Origin: Massilia norwichensis | Lineage (GTDB): Bacteria; Pseudomonadota; Gammaproteobacteria; Burkholderiales; Burkholderiaceae_D | NCBI RefSeq assembly: GCF_024753245.1 | Contig: NZ_JANUGX010000024.1 | Span: 44,284-108,283 of the forward strand | Length of the DNA: 64,000 nucleotides | Direction of reading: 5' to 3' | Shown here: piece after piece, positions 63,986-64,000 of the stretch | Layout of the letters: every line of letters begins with the position of its first letter | Numbering within the stretch: the first letter of the stretch is position 1 | Translations under genes and position numbers: made by a program | Notes under the pieces: generated by a model | What the model was told of the DNA's origin: nothing | The model's database searches: none | The model's input: the letters and a program-made list of their open reading frames with translations, nothing else

Positions 63986-64000
63986 CGTGGGCACGGGGTG
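63986..64000. repeat. Truncated GTAGGGTGGGC-family REP at window edge
   Basis: CGTGGGCACGGGGTG matches the inner hairpin part of the REP pairs at 15405-15484 and 23807-23869; the rest lies outside the window. It follows liuE by 6 bases. Confidence 0.6.

Overview
The window is GC-rich, densely coded chromosomal DNA of a Betaproteobacterium, most likely Oxalobacteraceae close to Massilia/Telluria. That placement is inferred from the gene set (a LiuR-controlled leucine pathway, Tex, UbiX, Grx4, a RAYT-type transposase, many LysR and TonB-receptor genes) and from protein style; no rRNA or other taxonomic marker is present. I see no tRNA, rRNA, CRISPR array, prophage or plasmid origin. No gene-free stretch exceeds 300 bases; the longest is the 298-base divergent region between the SNF2 helicase and tex.

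Layout. 1-12.3 kb, mostly minus strand: the 5' part of gltB, an alpha/beta hydrolase, a LytS/LytR-type two-component pair, a RAYT transposase with REP-like elements, a Tat-exported hydrolase-fold protein without its nucleophile serine, a PAS kinase with an OmpR-type regulator, and a SNF2 helicase. 12.6-18.6 kb: tex, a GNAT gene, grxD-ubiX, a small conserved-looking ORF, an XRE-like regulator and a metallo-hydrolase. 18.7-25.7 kb: first half of a leucine/isovalerate (liu) regulon: liuR, liuA, aceK, a thiolase, an SDR and a second acyl-CoA dehydrogenase. 25.7-35.9 kb: accessory metabolism (GNAT, oxidoreductase with its LysR regulator, thioesterase, Tat-linked LD-carboxypeptidase) and a TonB receptor, solute-binding protein and esterase cluster.

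36-52.4 kb is a block rich in peptidoglycan functions: an SpmA-SpmB fusion next to a PBP4-type DacB, a VanX-like D-Ala-D-Ala dipeptidase with a LysR regulator, an amidase lipoprotein, a BadF-type amino-sugar kinase, a DigH/YddW-like glycosidase lipoprotein, a NagX-like acyltransferase, an AmpG-like permease, MurQ, a serine hydrolase and DadA. Together they could strip, cut, import, phosphorylate and break down murein fragments and then oxidise the released D-alanine.

52.6-64 kb: second half of the liu regulon (liuB, liuC, liuD, liuE and a GhrA-like reductase) with a complete bioA-bioF-bioD-bioB set inserted between liuC and liuD. Biotin is the cofactor of the LiuB/LiuD carboxylase, so cofactor synthesis appears tied to the enzyme that uses it. 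Three copies of a shared palindromic box (upstream of liuR, upstream of liuA, and inside the ychJ-like gene ahead of liuB) mark the two halves as one LiuR regulon. Four families of palindromic repeats sit in the gaps between genes.
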